Part shown: positions 59,194 through 64,000 of the stretch, piece by piece
Layout: each line of letters opens with the position of its first letter
Numbering within the stretch: position 1 is the stretch's first letter
NCBI RefSeq assembly: GCF_963675165.1
Contig: NC_087390.1
Location: forward strand, 2,303,501-2,367,500
DNA: 64,000 nucleotides
Direction: 5' to 3'
Source of the DNA: Halichondria panicea
Taxonomy: Eukaryota; Porifera; Demospongiae; Suberitida; Halichondriidae
Notes under the pieces: model-generated
The model's database searches: none
What the model was told of the DNA's origin: nothing
Seen by the model: only the letters and a program-made list of their open reading frames with translations
Translations under genes and position numbers: made by a program

Positions 59194-61359
59194 ATGAGTA
59201 CACTAGTGTGTGTAAGCTGTAAGGAGTATGTGTTTCACGATCCATACCAATGTGATTGTGGAGACAGACTCTGTAGCAAGTGTTATAACTCCTATGTTGA
59301 GAGGTAAGACTGCATCTGATGTACTGCTGTACGTATAACAGTGCTAATTATAAAGTAAGGTGACTCCAACTTGGTATAATGAAACTAAATTTCATGAAAA
59401 TAATCAGAATTCCGAGACTGTACATGTATATGTACATAGCTATGTGGCATAGACAATGTAAATAAGGTGATATGTTGATCATTGACTGTCGTTTTATTTT
59501 CTGCAGAGCCCAGAAGAAGTTCATCTGTTCATCCTGCAATGAAGAGAACATTGTGGCCAACTGTTTCCGAGACAAGGCAGTGGAGTACGAACTTCGGAAC
59601 ACCACCCTCAAGTGCCTGAACCAGTCCTGTCCCTGGGAGGGGGAGAGCAGGTTCTATCAGGTAAGCACAATGCTAATGTGCAGCATGGACTTCTTTGTCT
59701 AAGCTGAGCACATGGCTTATTATAATCGTATTCACAATGTAGTGCCGGGAATCAGTCCCATTCAGTGTGAACTTTCTTTTGAAGGGTATTACAAGGAACT
59801 AGTATGAATCGATCTGTTTTGCCTAGGAATCTTGTTTGTGAACCTTGTTTAATGTCTCAGTGTCTGTGTTGGTTGTATTAACTATTGGACTGATACCTTC
59901 TCTTGTTGCCAGCTTGTTGTTTACAGCGTTCTTTGTCTGTGTTTTCTGTAGGAGCATAAGAATTCTTGCAAGTTTGGATCAGTACAATGTCCCAACTCAA
60001 TATACGGCTGTAAAGAGGAACTAATTAGGAGTCAATTACAGGACCATCTCAACAATAAATGCAACTGCAACCCGATCACTTGTCGATGGTGTGGACAACA
60101 CACCCTCAATGAAGACGTAAGTTATTCAAACCTTATTGTGCTTCTTTAAGAGACACTATTATAATAGCTGCATGTATAGCCGTTTAGAACTCCCAACTAA
60201 TCATCACGATTCCCAAACACACAGATTCACATTCAGAAGGAGTGTGAGATGGCACTAGACTACTGCCCCAATGGGTGTGGAGAGAGGTTGCCTAGGAGAG
60301 AGGTCAGTTCATTGTCATGTCATGGGGATAAATAGATCATTTTTCAACGACCTCATTTCCTGTTTTAATGCCTTTAGAAGAAAATTAGATGTATGGTTAA
60401 TGATCTTTACCCACTCCCTCCACAGATGCTCAAGCATACTAAAACAGTGTGCACTCACCAAGTAAAAGAATGCGACTACAAGGACTTGGGGTGCACTTAC
60501 AAGGTATGTTCACACAAACATTTATTCACTTCTCGACTTATATAGCACTCATGTAATTATGTGATCTCATGTACTCGCTTAGTTATATACTCTTATTCGT
60601 CTGTAGGGTACCATCAAGGACCTAACGAAGCATGCAAAGGAGTACCCTTCATATCACAATCAACTACTGAAAATGGCCAACAAAGAAATGAAGCAATTTC
60701 TGGACCACCAAATTGCCTTAATAGACAACAAAACAAGCGATTTGAAATCTGAAATTAGCAAGATTAGGTCTGAGGTGCAGTCACGACTGCAACCAGTAAC
60801 GGATGCTGTGGTAAAAGCTGAGTCAGCAATTATTCAACTACAAGATGGACTCAGTGAAGTATCTCTGCTATTGCAAACACTTCAAGCAGCCAGTTACGAT
60901 GGAACATTCATTTGGAAGATCCCCGAAGTCACTAGGAGAAGACAAGAAGCTAGAACTGGGAAAACTGTATCTCTGTATTCCGCTCCATTCTATACGAGTC
61001 GTCATGGATACAAGCTCTGCCTAAGGCTCTACATGAACGGCGATGGTACTGGGAAGGGCACTCACATATCGTTCTTTATCACCCTAATGCGAGGAGAGTA
61101 CGATGCCCTCCTCCCCTGGCCGTTCAGACAAGCAGTCACTCTGACCCTGGTGGATCAGAACAAGCAGCGGGACATTGTCCAGTCGTTCCGTCCTGAACCA
61201 ACCTCCTCATCATTCCAGAGACCACGCAATGAGATGAACGTTGCCTCAGGCTGTCCCACATTCTCCCTCGTCTCTGTCCTTGACAACGTCTCCTACGTCA
61301 AGGATGATACCTTGTTCCTCAAATGCAAGGTTAACACCACTGGACTGACCAATGAATGA
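59194..61359 (+). CDS. TRAF-family RING/zf-TRAF/coiled-coil/MATH protein, copy 5
   Basis: Exons: 59194-59303, 59507-59660, 59952-60116, 60225-60302, 60426-60503, 60607-61359; 445 aa, intact. RING ligands including Asp24 are kept. Differences: CKEY for CQEY, VKEC for VREC in the third finger, KQFLDHQ for KQSLDHQ and KTSDLK for KTDDLK in the coiled coil, and FSLVS for FALVS near the C-terminus. Intron 1 (203 bp) matches that of copy 3. It follows decayed MINDY-4 copy 5 by about 190 bp. Confidence 0.92.
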
Positions 61360-61371
61360 CAAAACTATCTC

Positions 61372-61538
61372 GGAGTACATGCATGAAGAGAAATATTCGA
61401 CATAGACATTGCAAATGATATAGTATTATCATAGCCTCGAATCCACGCCGATTAAAATACCGTATCGAGGCTAAGGATCAATTAGACCATATCATTTGCA
61501 AAGTCTCTGTGTTATATTATTCTTCATGCATGTACTCC
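61372..61538 (+). repeat. Long imperfect hairpin after TRAF 5 stop, core deleted
   Basis: Outer arms are retained. The inner palindrome has lost most of its right half (AAAATACCGTATCGAGGCTA), so the central stem is short here. Confidence 0.8.
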
Positions 61539-61859
61539 AACCATAGTTGCACCTCAAGAGTGCCTCGTTGTCTTCAATCTATGCTCCTAATGCCAACTAT
61601 AAACATTGTTATTTTTTGTTTTATTTATTTATTTATTTATTTCATTTGAACCACAATTATTATTCTCTTCATACGCCCTTGTTATTATTTAGTAATAATT
61701 ATAGTCCATTGCTGCATGTCTTTGATTGCCACATATTCTCTCCTCATTAACGTTAGCAACAGTAGAAATATAGCCACTACTGTACTAACAGTACTAAACC
61801 TGCTACCATTTAGTTATATGTATAGTCATACAACAACTGGATCCAAAATCCCAGAAATA

Positions 61860-62060
61860 TTCCCCTAAATTGAGGTTGTTTAATTAATGATCTTTACCCA
61901 CTTCTCCCAGCACAATGAAATAAGGAGGACATATTTCGCTTTGGAATTGGGTACATTGTACATTGCAATGTATAAGTCACAGTATGCATTCACCAAGTAA
62001 GCGAATACGACTACAAGGACTTGGGGTGCACCTACAAGGTACGTACGTTCACACAGTAAT
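61860..62060 (+). pseudogene. TRAF exon 5 relic after TRAF 5 (best preserved)
   Basis: ACAGTATGCATTCACCAAG through GACTTGGGGTGCACCTACAA reads in the original frame as TVCIHQVSEYDYKDLGCTYK with a donor AAGGTACG. The 5' six residues and acceptor are lost. Confidence 0.72.
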
Positions 62061-62269
62061 CGATTCACTCATCACAATTGTGTACAATTTCTAGCGGCTA
62101 GGGAGATTGAGAGTCGTAGATTAAATTACTTAGTGACTGTAGGAAACATAGAAACAATCAAACTGCAATGGATAAAAACTCTCTGCTCTCCTGCCCTCCC
62201 CTCGTTAGCATTTTAGCCCCTTTTCTATTTTTGCCTACAATTATAGAAAAATGTCCATTTAATCATAAT

Positions 62270-64000
62270 CATAGGTATGTAAGCATACAGAGTCAGCTCT
62301 GTGTTTGTCTAGGGGTTGTCAGAATACGCCTGAAATGTTGTTCATTTGAATGGATTGCTGGGAACACAAGTGCCAGTCAGCAGCAGCTAGATAAGGGGAA
62401 CCTTCTTTATAGACCCGTACCCTTGGGTAGTCCCTGGCCTTTATATAAAAATCCCTAACCATGTTCTGGAAATTCCTCACTACCTGATTCACTACCTGGA
62501 TTAGAAAATGCGTTATTTCTGGAAACGATCGACTAACCTAGCAACTGATTAGCAACTTTAATTAACGAGTGAGCAAAAAGACGCGAAAAAAAGCTGCATG
62601 GGGAGCCCTATGATGAGCAATATTATAAAGTGAGCTTTGGAAACACTTTTCGAATGTGAATCAGAGATGTAGTTGGGACCAAGCTATTCGGGCCCCTTAA
62701 TTATCAAGTGTAGAAAATTGCTCTGTTTACATTGTGTATATAATTATATCAGTGTTTATGCCCCCCTCTAACTATGTACATGTACATCCTCTCCCCTCTT
62801 ACTCTATGGACCTTCACTTTATTCTCTGACTCAATCCAGCAAGCCACTTAAGGAGAGGTAAGTATAATATACACAGGTGCCATGGTGGCTATTTGGAGAC
62901 GTGCAGATCACATAGTCCTGCATACTATGTCAGAGGATGTTGGCCACGCGTCATCTTCGTATTGACATTCCTAAGGTCTCTGCTCACGTTACCATAGATA
63001 TTGAATAACAGTAAAAAAGTTATGGCTAACTCTTGCTTTGCTGAGCTCATAACACCTGACTAGCTGTCTGTTGCCTGGTTACCAAGATTTGCTAGACTAT
63101 TAGTAGGGTAGAGTATAATTCAGCGGTGCTGTATGTAGCCTGCATTGTACTGGCTGGCAAGAATTTGATCACTCTATATTCACCGATAACTCGCCAGAAT
63201 GGAGAGGATCGCTGGGGATCATCATCTGGTTGATTAATATTCAAAGTAGCCAGAGAAAAACATTTGCTTTCAGTCTCCAATGACCGCGCAACACCAGCTA
63301 GAATTGTACATAGTTGTCATAAGCTAGGCCAGCAAGTGGTACATGCACGCCGGTGACCGTGTCCAACCTCGTCTGTTTAAGAACCATAGTGGTAGCAAAT
63401 GTGCAGCTGTTGTGTCCGGCTATGGTTCTACATATTTATGCTGCTTTTGTCAGAATCATTGGTCTTGGTTTTGCGGACAACACTTCTCTAAATCTGTGAA
63501 CGTCCATTGCCTTTTCCCCGCACACATAGATGTTGAATACTTCCCCCCTTACCTAATCCCTCCTAACACACACCCACCCACATCTCTCTAGTCCCCACCC
63601 CAGCCCTAGCTGATGAGAGGAGGAGGGTCTGGTGTCAGCACTAGGGGAGATCTTGTGGAGGGCAGGAGGATGAAAGAAAGCTGTGGACTGGTTGGATTGT
63701 AAGTGGGTTGCTCCACATAATTATGTGTGCTGTCATAAAATAAAAAAACTGAGATGATGTGCGAAATGAGTGTGCAGCTATGAATATCATACAAATATCA
63801 TATTTATACTTGTTTACTAGTATGATTATACTTACATGTAGTGTCATTGTTTCCGTGGTATTTTTAGAATGCTCTGTGTGTACTATTTTTGATTATGCAC
63901 ACACAAGGTGTTGTAGGTTTATGTCATCAGTGTTTGTATTAGGAATTATATGGGTTCACCGAACTCATCTCAGCATTTACGACTGGTTGATTAATGAAGC
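62270..64000 (+). pseudogene. Start of MINDY-4 copy 6 (cut by window edge)
   Basis: Intron-4-derived sequence is followed by an exon 6 tail at 62809-62857 (same deletion as copy 4) and exon 7 at 63592-63698. Exon 7 has inserted bases that produce a stop (CCTAGCTGA, 63611-63613). The following intron resembles that of fragments A1-A3. The last bases approach the exon 8 region but the window ends. Confidence 0.75.

Noticed and set aside
1-64000. CRISPR array, prophage, integron or bacterial defence island
   Set aside because: There are no spaced identical repeats, no bacterial gene organisation and no Shine-Dalgarno sites. The genes are spliced animal genes. The regularly spaced repeats are gene copies.

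Overview
The window reads as nuclear DNA of an intron-rich invertebrate animal. Coding exons are short (mostly 50-200 bp), GT..AG introns are mostly 100-1500 bp, non-coding DNA is AT-rich, CA/TG microsatellites are long, and there are many miniature inverted-repeat transposable elements (MITEs). The two gene families present, MINDY-4 deubiquitinases and RING-zf-TRAF-MATH proteins, point to a metazoan. A sponge or another early-branching animal is my guess, but nothing in the sequence proves it. No bacterial features, rRNA, tRNA or CRISPR arrays were seen.

Almost everything lies on the + strand and is one tandemly amplified module. At the left, 414-9857 holds a complete 16-exon MINDY-4 (FAM188B-type) gene whose conceptual protein is 689 aa, with the Gln/Cys/His catalytic residues present. 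About 290 bp after its stop comes a 6-exon TRAF gene (10145-12584, 445 aa: RING, TRAF-type zinc fingers, coiled coil, MATH). This pair was then copied rightwards. TRAF genes lie at 10145-12584, 22360-24507, 36665-38856, 47268-49450 and 59194-61359. All five keep identical exon sizes (110/154/165/78/78/753), open frames and consensus splice sites. Each has an upstream CRE-like motif, four have a clear TATA box, and each has a long imperfect hairpin just after the stop codon.

The MINDY-4 copies in front of TRAF 2-5 are different. They start in intron 4, so exons 1-4 are absent. Exon 6, which carries the catalytic GGPCG motif, is deleted or reduced to its 3' tail, and frameshifts have accumulated. 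Three shorter MINDY-4 fragments (exons 5-9) lie at about 13.6-15.7, 25.8-28.8 and 50.5-52.4 kb, and a sixth copy begins near 62.3 kb and leaves the window. A decayed TRAF exon 5 follows every TRAF gene, which gives a second internal landmark of the repeat unit.

The array is a mosaic. The unit at 30-36 kb closely matches 53-59 kb, including the same frameshift. The unit at 16.9-22 kb matches 41-47 kb. The tail after TRAF 1 matches the tail after TRAF 4. Several mobile elements are present in one copy and absent from the homologous site of another, so target-site duplications can be read directly: TA, TTA and 5-bp types, plus 7-11 bp repeats around very short hairpins. Inference: selection preserves the TRAF array, possibly an immune or stress-signalling expansion, while the co-amplified deubiquitinase fragments decay as passengers.
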